NCBI RefSeq assembly: GCF_047948215.1
Contig: NC_134458.1
Location: 142,766,036 to 142,830,035 of the forward strand
Length of the DNA: 64,000 nt
Reading direction: 5' to 3'
DNA from: Lycorma delicatula
Lineage: Eukaryota; Arthropoda; Insecta; Hemiptera; Fulgoridae
The notes under the pieces were generated by a model, which had not been told where the DNA came from, did no database searches, and was given only the letters and a program-made list of their open reading frames with translations. The translations under genes were made by a program, and so were the position numbers. The stretch's first letter is position 1. Every line of letters starts with the position of its first letter. Positions 13,439-26,962 of the stretch are shown in pieces.

Positions 13439-16400
13439 AAATTTTATTTATTTTTTTAAAATTGTATTCAAAATATTTGTTGGCCATATCTGTCCATACT
13501 AATAAATTAAATGGTTAGCGAAAGATATAAATAAAACCTTAATTCTTGATAAAAATAAGAAAAGGAATTAAGAGAAATGAAGTTAAAGGGACCGTGTTAA
13601 GGCTATCTATAACACGAGAATATTTATTATTCTTTTAAGTTTGTAACTAATTTTCTTGAATTTATTCGACAAAGTATTTTAATTATTCTCTCTGAATAAC
13701 TTCAGGCTATGTATTCAAAGGCTTTAAAATTCAACACAGTCAATGATATCAGAAATATGAAAAAATATTTTGAAATCTTCGTTACATGTCTTCCATTTAT
13801 ATATATAGAATGTACTATGCTTGAACGTGTTAAAAAACTTTTAAAAATAACAAAAGCATTATTGAAATTCATGACAATTCAAATTACTGAACACAATTGT
13901 TCAGTGAAATCTCGCTCAGTATAAGGTACATCTTAAAATAATTTTTTTATACTTCATTTTAAAAAGTATGTTGTAAACAAAGCTTTGATGAAAAACAAGT
14001 TTCGTATTTGCAATGCAATTATTATGTCTTGCCTTTCATCTAGGCTTATTGCAGTTGCTTTCCAGTCCTTATATTATCTCCACTTTCTATTCTGTCGTGA
14101 ATTCCTTTTCTTTTCTTCGTTTCCATTGTAATAGAATAGTAAAGCAATAACTGTCAAAAGGTTTTATAATTTCTTTTCAAATACCGTATACGATTACTAC
14201 TACAAAATTAACACGTTTATTTACAAACTACGAAGGTTTATATAGTCCCGTTTGTGCTTTAAACGCTTATTATCGCTTAGTTTCAATAGATAGCTGTATG
14301 CTGCGTACAATCGATACATGTAGATTAAAAAACACTTTAACTTAAGACGTTACACTTTAAAATAATGATTTATGTTTCACAACAAAACGCTCGAAATAAA
14401 ACAGTAAATGTTATAAAATTCAAATTACAAAAAATCTAAGGGCAATAATAATTGAATTACTAATGAAAATATTTTAAAAAAATTTAACCTACAAATTATT
14501 ACTACGTAATAATGAAGTAGACTCGAAAGAGTTTGTAAAAGTAAAATATCTTTGCATTGTAATTTAGGGACCTCTAGCGGGGATTTGAAATATGTATATA
14601 AAATTGAAACTTCGTAAAATTGAAGTACGTTATGTCAGCATATTTTATTTCAAAAAATACTTTTATTCATTTAGCTTCTCGTAAAGAAAAATAATATTGG
14701 ATTGAGAATTATCAGAACAGATTTAAATGTATTTCCTAATTAATTTATTAAACCTTATTTAAACATAAGTACCTTAGTTTACATTAATTTCTGTATCATT
14801 TAATAAATCCAGTATTATGTAGTGCTACAATTTTACATATCTCTGAATTACTCGTGCGTTAGAATTGTTATAACATTTACATTATAATATTATATTTCAG
14901 TAACTGAAAATTAATTCTAAACATCTAAATAAATTCTATCAGATGCCAAAACTGAATGGCTGATTATGATCTGTTGTGAGAAAATAGATACGCTCGAAAC
15001 TAACATAACTGTCCTCTACGATAACAAGCATCGCATTTCAAACTTACTAGGGGAAATTGATTGAAATGGTTTCCTACTGCCTTCTTTACTGAGCAATATA
15101 TTATATTATAACACCTTAACATGGCCAAACCTATCGAAATTTAGTTGATATTTCTTATATAAATGTTACTTTTTCATCAAAATTAATAGCTACATGGTGA
15201 GTGTTATTACTTTTTGAGAAAGTAACTACGATTTTATTCGAGGCGCTTTATTTACATCACAACATAAAAAAAGACTTGTGGATAGATTGTGTGAAGCAAT
15301 GAATTAATGTATATTTTCCTCTAGATTACAGAAAACGTTGTACGTATTCTCTTACTTAGTAGTGGGGCTGTTAAAGAGTATACCAAATTATTAAAATTAT
15401 AAAAATATTCTGTATTTAATTCGCATATAAATTTTAATTTTGAAATAAATGACTGATTTTTTTTTTAATTATCTTGCTTCCTTATATAAAACGTTTCAGT
15501 TATTTACAATTTAAGTTTTAAGAAAATTTTACATTAATTAATGCAGTTTTATTGCACTTTTTTTTTTACAAAAAATCGATGGCTGTTTCGTTTGGTTTTT
15601 CTCATAAAAAAAATAAATAAAATGTAACTCCTTTTATTATTAAAAAAGCGGCTTAAAAATAGAAAATATTTATTTTTTACGTATAAAAATTCGTTATATG
15701 TTGATTCTTTGTAATTTTCAATTTCAGTTTTACAGTATGTATGTAATGTCATATTCATTTCATTTTTTCTGCTTTTAAAAAGGATACAAATGAAAATATT
15801 GGCCACTCTTTCATTTCTAAACCCTCCCACCCCATCATGGTAACAAACAAAAATTGGATTTTGAAAATTAAACAGGGCAAACGTTGGTTGCTATATAGTC
15901 TACCTATAAGTGTGAAACGTTGGAGAACGTGGCGTGTGTCCCCATTGAAACACGCGTGCTTTTACGCCTTAACCCTCAAAACAGCGTTTTTTGTTGTTTT
16001 TTTTTTTAAAAAGTACTTTATTGAATATGTTTACCCTACTACCATTTATAAAACTGTGGCAATAAAAAATGATCCTTTTTTACCCCCTCTTGCTTTTTAC
16101 TTTTTCCTTTCCGCGTGTCCAACCTTTTGGCGGATGGAGCAAAAAAAAAACAACCATACAGCCACAGACTAAAAATTAATGCATTAATTACCATTCCCGC
16201 GAAAATTGGAATGTCGTGTCGTAAGGGAAGACGTAGTTGGCATTACGTCATTCTCATCCCTTTAAAATCCAGTCTCTCTCACTCCCTCTCTCTCTTCTCC
16301 ACCTCCTTCCCACCCTCTTCATCATCCGTTTTCATCTCATCTCATCCTTTCTAACGAAACCCCTTTTTCCGTAAACAACCCCTTTTGCCTTCTCATTGCT

Positions 16401-19400
16401 TTTTTTAATTGCAAATGACATTTTTGCCTTCACTTGCCTTCTTGATAACCTGGCTATTATTTTTTTTCTATATTTATTTTTTAAATATATGATGAAGATT
16501 TTAATCTTTATTATACTGGCTAAACAAACAAATTATCTCAACCAATATTGTAGTTTTTATTTTAAGATTTTTTCTTTTTATTCAAAATTTTTCGTAATTC
16601 TTCTTCTTAATATCAATTTTTGTTTATTTAATCGTGAAATGTTTATTTCCTTGTTTACGAATGTTGAACACTAACATTATAATCTAACATTATAATAATC
16701 TATGCTATGATAATAATTTATGTCCATACATTGTAATCTTATGTTAAGTGAATACTCTGCAACTTATGACTAGAAGTTTTCATAATAAAACTTTTTTATA
16801 AAAATTTATAAAATATGTATCCTAAACTGTGGTGATTATAATAAACCAGAAAATTGTTGTATTGTCAGTCAATAATTTTTTTTGTTGCATCGGATAAAAT
16901 GCACCTACAACTTTTCGAAGAGTGCTGTACGTATTGCCTACAACCAATTTATAGGGACATGTTGTTAGTAGCAGTACTTTTTGTATAAAATATACAAAGC
17001 TTACTTCTTTATCATTGTTTTTATTAACTTTCCTTTTAGTCTTTTACTCTTAATTTCTCTAACTTTTCGTCTTACTTTTATTTCTCCATATTATAAAAGA
17101 TTTTTTTCCAAATTTTTCTCTTTTTCTATTTGTATTCTTAAATTCTATGGATATAAAATTGTATCAAACCATCCGGTTTTCAGTTTTTTTATTGTAATTC
17201 CATATTTTTATTATTTAATCTCTTTTTTTTGACGTTTTTCCGTCATAGATAGTTACCTATAAATATAATTAAACATTTTTCTTTTTATTTATTCTTTTAA
17301 TTTATGTTTGATATTTTGATTATAGATATTTCTGAATGAAAAATTACCTTTATTATTTTCTTCTATTGATATTTTCTCAAATGCATCCTATATTAAAAAA
17401 AATCTGTATTAATTAAATAAAATATATTCTTCAATTTTTTATATATATATCATTTTAAAAAATTGTTTTAATAACTAACTTTTAAAGGAATTTCATCAAT
17501 TATTCAATTGAATTAATCAGTAATTTTACTGTAACGATAATGTAAGTAAAATACTGAATTCGGTGAAACTTAAATTCATTCTCCGCTATTCGTTTATCGT
17601 ACTTACAGCAATTTCAATTTTTAACACGCCGATTAAAATGAGAAAAATCTAATTACATCTTCCACCATGTAAATTATATAACGTTTAAATTATGATCGTC
17701 ACATGTCTACGATATAATTGTAATTCTACACATATATAAACTCTTATAAGATATAAAGCAAGAAATATTAAGGATGCATTTTGATATTGACTGTACCAAA
17801 GTTTGACGCGTTGGCAGTGCACTGTTCTGAGTTTAGGGAGAATACGTAGAAACTGTAGGGTTTGAGGGGCGGTGAAGTAGATAGGTAGGTAGATAGGGTA
17901 GAGTACTGAGTAGATACCCCCTTTGCCATACGTCATTTCCAAGCGGGCCGCTGGCGTAATTAAAGACATGAGTTCGCCACCGACGTAGAGCGCTACCATC
18001 GCGTTTTTACTTAGTAATCACTAGCTAAAACAGTATAAGGGCACTAACCTAATTACAAGGGCAGACGTCCGTCTGCTTTAAAACCAGACAAACAAAACAT
18101 TTGAAATATCATAGAAGTTATTCACAGATTATTTCACCATTAATCTAAAAAACTACGGGTTTATATAATTGTCTTTATGTGTCGTTTTCTGACATTTAAT
18201 CCAGTGAATTATTCTAGAATACAATTGCTCTACTGGTTTATTTGTTATAACTGTTATAAAGTATCATGGGAATCATACTAATGTCCAAGTCGGTGATTTA
18301 CAAAGAAAGTAATAATTAATTTAACAGAATGCTTCAGTTACCGTCGAATACAAACTTGTGAACAAAATTCTTGTAGAGATTTATTGTTTCTTTTTTTATT
18401 TGAAGTAGATTAATAGCTACATATATTAGAAAATATATACGTATTTATAAAATGCTCGGCAATAAAAACTAATTTTTGAAGTTTGTCAAATATTAGTTAA
18501 TATTATATATTATTATATTATATAATGTTATATAAAATATAATAGATATCTACAAAATGGATATGGATATACTATACAGATATGATCTACAAAAACATAT
18601 GTATGAAAATAATCAGCTTACAAGAAACGCAAAAAAGAAAATTTGCATCTTGATATCGTAAAAAGGAATATGTAAAATTACATTAAGAGACTTTCTAGAA
18701 TTTGGGAGTGTTTTTTTACCATAAATATTTTGACCGATTTTTGTCTTTTTGTATATTTTCGTTGAAAATACGAGAATATGAATATAACGAATATGAGAAT
18801 GATATAACTGAATATGAGAATGACATTAAACGATATATAATTACGCTAAAAAAAATCTAATATACTTAATAATGACAACAAATTTAAAATAAAAATAGGT
18901 TTAGCGAATATTTAATCTACAAAAAATACAAAATAAGATCCTAAAAATCTGACCTGAAAAACTGAAAAAATGTCCTAAAACTGTGTTTTTAGCCGTTTTC
19001 GAGAAAATTGAAAATTTTGTTTTGTTTAATATCTAGTTAAATTCTATTACATTTTGATGTTTTGTTTTTAATAAATTTCAAAATTCTTACATTTGTATTT
19101 AGTTTCTCTAGACTTAATTCATACGATTTTACACAGAACTAAAGTCTCTATAAGTTTTGTTTTAAAGTTTGTCATCATATTTTATGTTATATATTTTGAT
19201 GAGAGTTTTAAAATTAATGAGTGAGAAATTTAATTAATTAATTTTGATACTTTGACTTAATAAAAAATATTAGATTCATATTACTGTTACATGTACGACT
19301 ATTTGTGTCTCAATTCATAGATATGTATAAACTATAATTTCCATTTGTTACAGTGATAATTATATAATTTTATGCATTCTTAAACCTTTTTATATTATTA

Positions 19401-19744
19401 GGTAGTCGGTACCTTTGCCCAGAATAAGGCCTATCCATATAAATCATTTTTGCAGTCTACATATTTTGTATAGTTTTTTGTTTTGATTAGGAATATAAAA
19501 GTGTACAGGTTTATTTTGCCGGTTGAAACGGTTTAATATGTGGTATTGTTTCGCATATTAGAACTATCATATTAATTCGAATATATTTAAAAAGAAATAT
19601 TTTAAGATACATAACAATTGATAAATATTGGAAATAAATTATCAGTTTTTAAAAGTTCTTGCATTATTGTGTTTCTTTAAGTTTAGCAATATTAGTTAGA
19701 GTGGAGTAAAATATTTTGCATATTTAAATAAAAGATTGACTAAC
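13439..19744. other. Non-coding stretch with two complex islands
   Basis: A/T-rich DNA. Two islands stand out: about 15,830-16,370, with forms such as CACGCGTGC, and about 17,780-18,010, with AAGCGGGCCGCTGGCG. The open frames in them (15,837-16,172 and 16,115-16,354 plus; 17,685-17,999 minus) give no recognisable domains. A short imperfect tandem repeat is listed separately. I see no gene I can support. Confidence 0.5.
18771..18832. repeat. Imperfect ~21-bp tandem repeat
   Basis: About three copies of a unit containing GAATATGAGAATGA follow one another, with small differences between copies. Confidence 0.6.
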
Positions 19745-20022
19745 CAGCCGGGTTAGTTTAATAGTTAAACTCTTCATCACAAAATCAGCTGATTTTCGAA
19801 GTCAAAAGTTCTAGGGTTTGAGTCCTTGTAAAGGCAGTTGCTTTTATATGGATTTGAATACTAGATTGTGGATACCGGTGTTCTTTGGTGGTTGGGTTTC
19901 AATTAATCACACGTCTCAGGAGTAGTCGGCCTGAGTCTGTTCAGGACTACATGTTTACCGGTACATTTACCCTTACATCTGCAGCTGCAGGCCTGGCAAA
20001 CCGGTAGCAGTAATTACGTTTG
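19745..20022 (+). mobile_element. tRNA-derived SINE, type I, copy 1
   Basis: The block aligns along its length with the copies at 56,117-56,411 (plus) and 45,374-45,704 (minus). Shared landmarks, in order, are CCGGGTTRGTYTAATRGTTA (box A region), ATCAGCTGATTT, a box B relative (GGTTTGAGTCCT), GGATTTGAATACTAGAT, GTGGATACCGGTGTTCTTT, GGTGGTTG, CACACGTCTCAGGA and GGCCTGAGTCTGT. The pol III promoter boxes mark it as tRNA-derived. It ends close to a (CA)n(GA)n microsatellite, which may have grown from the SINE tail. No clear target duplication is seen. Confidence 0.85.
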
Positions 20023-20025
20023 CCT

Positions 20026-20062
<37 letters not shown>

Positions 20063-20081
20063 AAGAGAGAGGAGAGAGAGA
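20026..20081. repeat. (CA)n(GA)n compound microsatellite
   Basis: A run of CA units to about 20,044 changes into GA units with GAAAGA and GGAG interruptions, directly after the SINE body. Confidence 0.9.
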
Positions 20082-20283
20082 TCTGGCAGCAGCTGGAAAA
20101 ACTGGTAGAAATAATAAATATAAGTTTGAGCAAAGCGTTAGTGATTTATCATTTTCTAGGTAATCATAAATTATCAAAATACAGTATTGTGGTTTTACGG
20201 TAAATTAAATCATCAATATTAAACACGTAACATTGTTGTATTTAATTTTCTAAGCATTTGGCACCGTTGGAATTAATATAATT

Positions 20284-20656
20284 TGTATAAAATAATATTT
20301 TCACTTATGAACAATTTTTAACGTAAGTATCCGAGGGCTTTCAAAGTCGCTTCTCTAGCATCAGGGATTATTTGAAGTTATTAATTTAATATTCATGTAT
20401 ATAATTGTTTTATATATAATTAAATTGAAGTTAATAATAGTCTTAAACTTCTTACGGACATGAAGTTACATTTTTGACAATCGACTATTATGAACGTAAC
20501 AATTTTAACTTCTATATAATTATATATAAATAAATTATATACATGAATAGTAAATTAATAACTTCAAATAATCCCTGGTGATGGAGAACTGACACCAAAA
20601 GCCTTCGGATACTTATATCAAAGATTGTTGGTAAGTGGAAATATTATTTTATATAA
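20284..20656. mobile_element. Foldback (long inverted repeat) element
   Basis: The left arm (about 20,284-20,434) is matched in reverse complement by the right arm (about 20,505-20,656) over roughly 150 bases. Shared stretches include AAGTATCCGA, CAGGGATTATTTGAAGTTAT and TATTCATGTATATAATT. The arms enclose about 70 bases with no open frame. Long arms, a short loop and no coding sequence are typical of foldback or MITE-type non-autonomous DNA transposons. Arm identity is roughly 80 percent by eye, so it is not recent. Target duplications are not clear. Superfamily unknown. Confidence 0.75.
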
Positions 20657-20999
20657 AAAAATATTGTTTAAGAGTGACACAATATTACATTAAGGTGATT
20701 AATACGATAATAAAATAATTCTATTTTTCATTTTTTAGCGGAAAATTAGTTGCCTAATTATTTCGATGAAGAGAAATAACATGCCAAAGACTTTTTATTC
20801 CAAACCGATTTTAAAATGTATTACATATAAACACATGTAGGGTCATAATATTAAAAGATAAATTTAACAAAATATGTTAGATGGATCTACAAAACTGGGA
20901 AAGCTTAGTTAAAATATTTTTGAATAATATAGTATTACTAAAATAAATGAGTTTATATCCGATCAGACAGTAGACGTATATTTAAGAGAATATAAATAC

Positions 21000-21180
21000 T
21001 ATTGTTGCATATAAATATATGTTTAATAAAATTTAAACGTGTCAAATAGAAATTTAATTTAAATAATGTGTACCTGTATTATTTTACTCTCATTTCTACA
21101 TTTAAGTTATATGTCCACGTAAAATAATTTATGGCCAAAAAAGCGATCAAATGAGGTGGAGGAAACGAAATTAAGTCTCA
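21000..21180 (-). repeat. Dispersed repeat, left member of an inverted pair
   Basis: Its reverse complement matches 23,190-23,365 with landmarks CCACCTCATTTGAYCGCTTT, TATTTTACGT, a GAGRGTAAAATAATA segment, and AATTTCTATTTGAC. Either these are two insertions of one family in opposite orientation, or the ends of a 2.4-kb element. Confidence 0.65.
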
Positions 21181-23189
21181 TTTAGAAAAACCTTCACGGC
21201 TTTTCTATTAATAACTAAAATTAACTTCTAATTTAAAAATAAAATGTTAATTTCGATTCTAATTTTTATTATAATATTTTCACATTAGTTTCTCATTTTT
21301 ACCTGAAATATATTGTAATATATCCCAAATCAATGAAATCGTTTACTCAACAAGATAATTTACTTATGCATTTGTTAATAAAATTAATTGACTTTAAAAC
21401 TGAAGAAGGTAATTACAAAAATGCTGAAAGACGAAGAATATATTAATTTCTAGAAAACTGAACATTAAAATACGATTTTCGATCGCTATTTTGAACAGCG
21501 TCGTGTCAAGGTCATTCATATTATAAAAATAAAATGTTACCTTTCCTTTTCCTGCATCTTACCATTAAAATATGATTTGATAAAAGAGTAGAGGAGGCCT
21601 AAAATTATAATGGCAAACAATATGCTAGCGTGTAACGAACTTTTAAACAAAAAGTTTAATGAGCATCTAATGAACGTTTAACAAGAACGTTTGATGATTT
21701 TAAATTATCGTAATCGAACGTCTAGCGTTAGGTCGTGGTCCAGATTGTCTTCTTAGATGATAATTGAATGGTTAGACGATTTTAATGGGTTGTGGTCCAT
21801 TATAAACAAAGTCGTAATTATTTTAAGAGAATTGAAAGTTAAGATTATGTTAAGAGTAAATTAAGTAGGAATAATTGTAAGAGATCATGTAGAAATTATT
21901 TTTCACTTGAGACTCTCTTATTGTTCCAAATAACCATCTTTACTACTCACACTATACACGAACATACATAGTCAGGTAAATAATCATTTTTTACTTTTGC
22001 TTGAGAAAAACATAAAAATATATACAAAAAAAAATACATTTCGTTCCATCTGTCATTATTCAATATGAGGTTAAAAAAATTTAAACTCGTTTTATTTATA
22101 AAAAAAAGAATGGAATGAAAACTTTTCTATCAATACTCATTTTTTAATAATAATTCCCATCAATATTTGGTTTATTTAATTATTAACTTTGTATAATATA
22201 CTATTAATTGGAAGATAGATATGTGATGGACAGTATTCCGTATATACTTTATCATTTGTAATAAAACTAAATGTATATTGAATAAAAAAATTTACGACGA
22301 TTTTTTTGTCAGTGAAAAATTTAATTATGTTTTAGAAATTTATTATTTATTATTTTTTGTTTTGCTGTTGGCATTTTTTTATTTAATTTTTTTTTGTTTT
22401 GTTAACACCCCATTATTATTGTTTGGCTGAAGGCAGTTTTACACAACTTTAATATTGAAGTGGATCATTTTTTTAAATTTTTGTTTGTTACTGCTATATT
22501 TATTTTTTTTTTTTGTACAAATATAAATATATTACACATGAAATGTATTATTTTCTGTAAGAATATTTGTACGAGAGAGTTTTAGTTGTAATATTATTAT
22601 ATTTTATAGTATAAATGATTGATTAAAAATTATAATAAATAAAAACCCACAGTTGTAAAAATTAATTGTTTTATTATAAAAATGTAAATGTAAAAATTTA
22701 TGTAATCTCTGATGAAATTTAATTTAATTGCAAATTATTATATTATTTTAGGTACCAAACAATGTTTTTTATATATTTCCAAATATGCTTAATGCTCACA
22801 GATTTTAACCGGGTAGATTTAAGTGATACTTCACTTATAGGATTTTATAAAACATTTGATAATTTTTTCATGAATTATTTTTTTTAGTAATATTTTTTTT
22901 AATGTGTGAAATCAATATATTTTTACAAATTATATTTATTTATTTTATGTAAATTTATAAAATATGGTAGTTCTTGTTAGGTTTTTCATTTATAGAAAAT
23001 TATTTTTTCTTTTAAGAATCAGCCTAGTAATTAAATTAAAATTATCTCTTTTTTTCGTAAAATCTTCTTGTTAATCTTATATTATACGAGCTTCATATTA
23101 CTTTCATTCATTTATCGTATACAGGATATTTATAAAAACCCTATTTTTCAAGTTTTCCCTTCTTTTTCACTGCATCACATATTTATTAA
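21181..23189. other. A/T-rich interior between inverted repeats
   Basis: About 2 kb of very A/T-rich sequence with no open frame worth reporting. It is either the non-coding interior of an element bounded by the flanking inverted repeats, or simply intervening DNA. Confidence 0.4.
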
Positions 23190-23365
23190 ATGTTAATTTC
23201 GTTCCTTCCACCTCATTTGACCGCTTTTTTGATCATGAAATATTTTACGTACACATATTACTTTTAAAACAAATATAGAAACGAGGGTAAAATAATATAG
23301 GCGCAAATTATTTGACTGAAATTTCTATTTGACGCAATTCAATTTTGTTAAAATTATATAAATAT
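23190..23365 (+). repeat. Dispersed repeat, right member of an inverted pair
   Basis: This is the reverse-complement partner of 21,000-21,180. Similarity begins near TTAATTTCGTTCCTTCCACC and fades after TTGTTAAAATTATATA. No coding potential. Confidence 0.65.
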
Positions 23366-26300
23366 TATTTATTATTATAATATTTTCACAATTTCAATGA
23401 TATTTTACTTTACTGTAATATTTGAAATATTATTAAATTATAATTTATTACGTGATAACATTAATAAAATTATATCACTTAAGGCCGTGTTGAGTTATTT
23501 AATTTTATTCGGAAGGAAATTAAAACTGGCTTTTTAATCTAGAATGACTCACTTCAAGAATGTTTGGCATAACTTTGTTATTTATGATCGAATTTGAATA
23601 AACAAGTGTCTTTTTTTGTCATAAAACGCTTATTATGTTTTTTTATATAACAGCATTTAAATAAACCAGCGGTTACAAAGATATGAACTGTTAAAAATTG
23701 TACATGGCCACCATTTTGAAATGGAATGAGAAATTAAGTTTATTACTTTTATACAAGTAAAACTCTAGGTACTCTAGTAGTATACAGAATTTAAGCATGA
23801 TACGATTAATCATTCCTGAGAAATAAAATTTTATGTTAAAAATACGAAATGGTAGAAGTCTGTAAACTAGACGTTTCCGGACATATGTTGTTGTAAGAGT
23901 TTTCTTTATTTCGATGTGGGAGACCATCTCCTGAATTCTGTAAACGGTTTTTATAAACACTCTACATATATATACATATACATATATTTGTTTTTTTTTC
24001 ATAATTACAACTTAAATTTTCTTTTTAATTTGTATAACTATTCTTGTCTTATACAGGTATGTATACGTATTATCAATGCTATATATTTGTTCTAGATAGT
24101 TAAATATTTTTCAAGATATTACGTAGTGTCATTATAAGTTAGTTTTTCAAAATTTTTATTATATCGGCATTTTTTTAATTTCCTTTTGTGAGCTTTCGTA
24201 ATACATTTCTACTTTTTACGGTAATAGTCTTCGGGTTTTTTTTTTAAATATAACATTTTAAGATTTATTTTATTATAACAAAGAAAAGAAACAAACACGC
24301 TTATTTGAGTTGCTGATTGATAAAATTATATGAACCAAAAAATTGCTCTACAGAAAATAAGAATGTCAAGTTGAAAAATATTTATAATATAAATTTGATT
24401 CTTTTCAATTAATTATCTTTGTTTTCTCGCATGAATAAGTTTCATTCACTTTTATGTTTTTCGATCCATAAAGAAAGCATGTATTTTTTTTTTATTTAAT
24501 TAAAAATATTGTAGCCGTTATGAAGTACATAAACAATAAAAGAATACACAAAAAATTATCAAAGATATAACTGTTTGGTTTATTGAAAAAGGCTACAGCA
24601 AACTACTTAATTTCTCACTTTCTTTGTTAGCTTGGCATGGTATCTTTTTATTCTTTAATATCTTATTTTAGGAAATGGTTTGTTATTCGTGTTCAGTCGC
24701 TTACAATTCTTACAGTAGTAGTATGTTCAAGCACTATTTTCTCCCATCTCTATTTTTTTATTACTACTGAAAAAAAATTAAATAAAAAAGAAATTTTTTT
24801 CTTTTAATATGTTTTTCTTTATTTAGAAGTTTTAATAAAATACTAGATTTCTATTATGAATCATTCGTACTCGAAGGAAAATCAATAAAATTATGAAGTA
24901 ATTTTCATCATATAGTATAGAAACATTAAAAGTAAAATGTTAATAAAGAGAAGATGGTGGGGGTAAAAAAGAACCAATTAAACCAATTATAATTATTTCA
25001 TCCTCGATTTACATTCATGTAAAAATAAATAAGTTTGCAGTAGTTTCATTATACATGCATTTTTAATATACTTTAAATGTAATTGAATATATTTTAAATC
25101 CTTTGAATATACTTTGAATCCTTTTCAACATTTGTTTAAATTTTAAACCTAAATATTATACCTTAAGGTGTAATTAAAAACTAAAGAAACAAATTAATTT
25201 GTAAGATATGGTGGAAGACTAAAAGATCAATCACAATGCTTTGACCCTCGCTATTTTTCTTATAAAACAAACTAGATTGCTTTCAATTACAATAATTAAG
25301 AGTGAAAAAAAAATGTATATATATCCGAAGTTTTACTACGGTTACAAACAAAAGAAAGAAGGGAAAATGAACAGGTTAAATGAGAGAGGGGACAAAACGA
25401 TATTGAACAAAACAGATAGATATTCTTGTGTCATGTACAAGAAATCAATTCAAAAAATAATCAAATATGTACAAGACATGTACACCCATCCAAGGTCACC
25501 ACCATGCTATGAAAATGTAAAATCATTAATTATTTTGACTTGAATTAACAGAGTTCAATTTTTTCTTTTCTTATGTAGCTTAATATATTTTCCTTGATCG
25601 GCAATAATTTATTTGGTCCTGATATAAATTGGTACTGATTTTTCTAATATGGTTGAATCTTTGCCCTACGGCCAGAATTTTTATTCCGCTGCTTGTTCTT
25701 CGAAAGTCTATAAGTAAACTTCCTAACATTTATCCAGAATTGGATCGATCTTGTTTCTTTGAGAATTGACAGGATTGCGGCTTTAATAGTTTTGTTTAAA
25801 TGTTAATTTTATCTGAATAGTAATAACCATTAAGATTTTAATAGCTGCGAACACTGAAGATTATTTCGATTGTATGACTGTAAACGTAGTAAAAGCAGGC
25901 AGATATAGGTAAGAAAGATAAAAGGGTAGGTTTTAAAAGGAGGTATAGCGTGGCGTGAGGTCAGGCAAGTTTGAACCTACTGGTACCAAGGTACGACAAA
26001 ACATCTACTCCCCATCATCATTGCCTGCACTTGTACCCATTCAGAGTCACGATCTCGTCAAAATCTCCCTCTTACCCCTTTTCTAAACCGAACTTCTACT
26101 ATACTTTGTAGACCACAGATTTTATTTTACCTCCCCCTTATTTATTTTTTCCTTTAATCCAAAAATGTTGATGTTCTGGCGACGATATTAAGTGCATGTT
26201 ATCACTCAATTACGTTACCTTACCTTACTTATAACAGTCAGGAAGTAGAAATGCTTGGATATTTAGAAGGGTCGTCAACATCGCTCTGCTACCGGCACAT

Positions 26301-26635
26301 TCAATACTGTTATTACTTCATAATATAACTATAACATGTAATAATTTTATCAAAATTCCCCCTTTTTTTATAACCCCCTCACCATTTTAATCCCTACGCC
26401 AATTTTCTTTATTTACTGTCAATAAAAACGTCACCACCCATCTACTAAATATGTTTAATATTTTCATTATGTTACCACAATTGTTTTAGTTTTTTTTTTT
26501 TTCAGGATATTCCCTGGTAAATAAAATTATTTATTCTTAAGTGTTTACGTCTGTAAAATAAAATAAATATTTTCTCCTTTTTTAATATTTTTATTATATC
26601 GCATAAAATACGTTGTACTTATTTAAAATACTAGT
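23366..26635. other. Non-coding stretch
   Basis: A/T-rich DNA in which I see no supportable gene. The open frames at 23,691-24,002 (minus) and 25,241-25,543 (plus) have chance-like composition. About 25,900-26,130 is a more complex island with GGTACCAAGGTACG and a C-rich tract, possibly regulatory. Confidence 0.5.
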
Positions 26636-26800
26636 CAGTCGGGGCTTGCTTCTCTTGTCCGACCATCTAGCTAGGGGGCCCCGCCTCCTGAACTCCGGGG
26701 GCCCAGGTCGGCCAAGGCAAGTCTTCCCGGGGCCTATCCCAGGACTGCAGTGCTCGCTTCGCTCGCTCTTCCCGTATAGCCTGCTCCCTGGCACTCGCAT
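26636..26800. other. Isolated GC-rich island
   Basis: About 165 bases of strikingly G+C-rich sequence (GGGGGCCCCGCCTCC, CTCCGGGGGCCCAGG, CTTCGCTCGCTCTTCC) sit abruptly inside A/T-rich DNA. Open frames exist on both strands (plus 26,613-26,843, minus 26,594-26,800), but their composition follows from the GC content and no domain is visible. It looks like a fragment of a foreign-composition repeat or transferred sequence rather than a gene. Confidence 0.6.
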
Positions 26801-26902
26801 TTTTCGTTACCCTCATGATTGTGAGAATAATAATGGTAAATAATAATACTACTTTTATTATATTTTGTTACGTTTGTGATAATAATACTGATGTATTCAG
26901 GC

Positions 26903-26962
26903 TTTTTAGAAACCTGTTAAAGAAGCTTAATTATTTTAGAAACCTTTTTAAGAAGCTTAACA
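26903..26962. repeat. Two-copy 30-bp tandem repeat
   Basis: A unit containing TTTTAGAAACCT then AAGAAGCTTAA occurs twice head to tail with a few substitutions. Confidence 0.65.

Noticed and set aside
19800..19835. Genuine tRNA gene suggested by box A and box B
   Set aside because: The sequence does not fold into a full cloverleaf and is followed by a conserved non-tRNA body shared with two other copies, so it is a SINE head.
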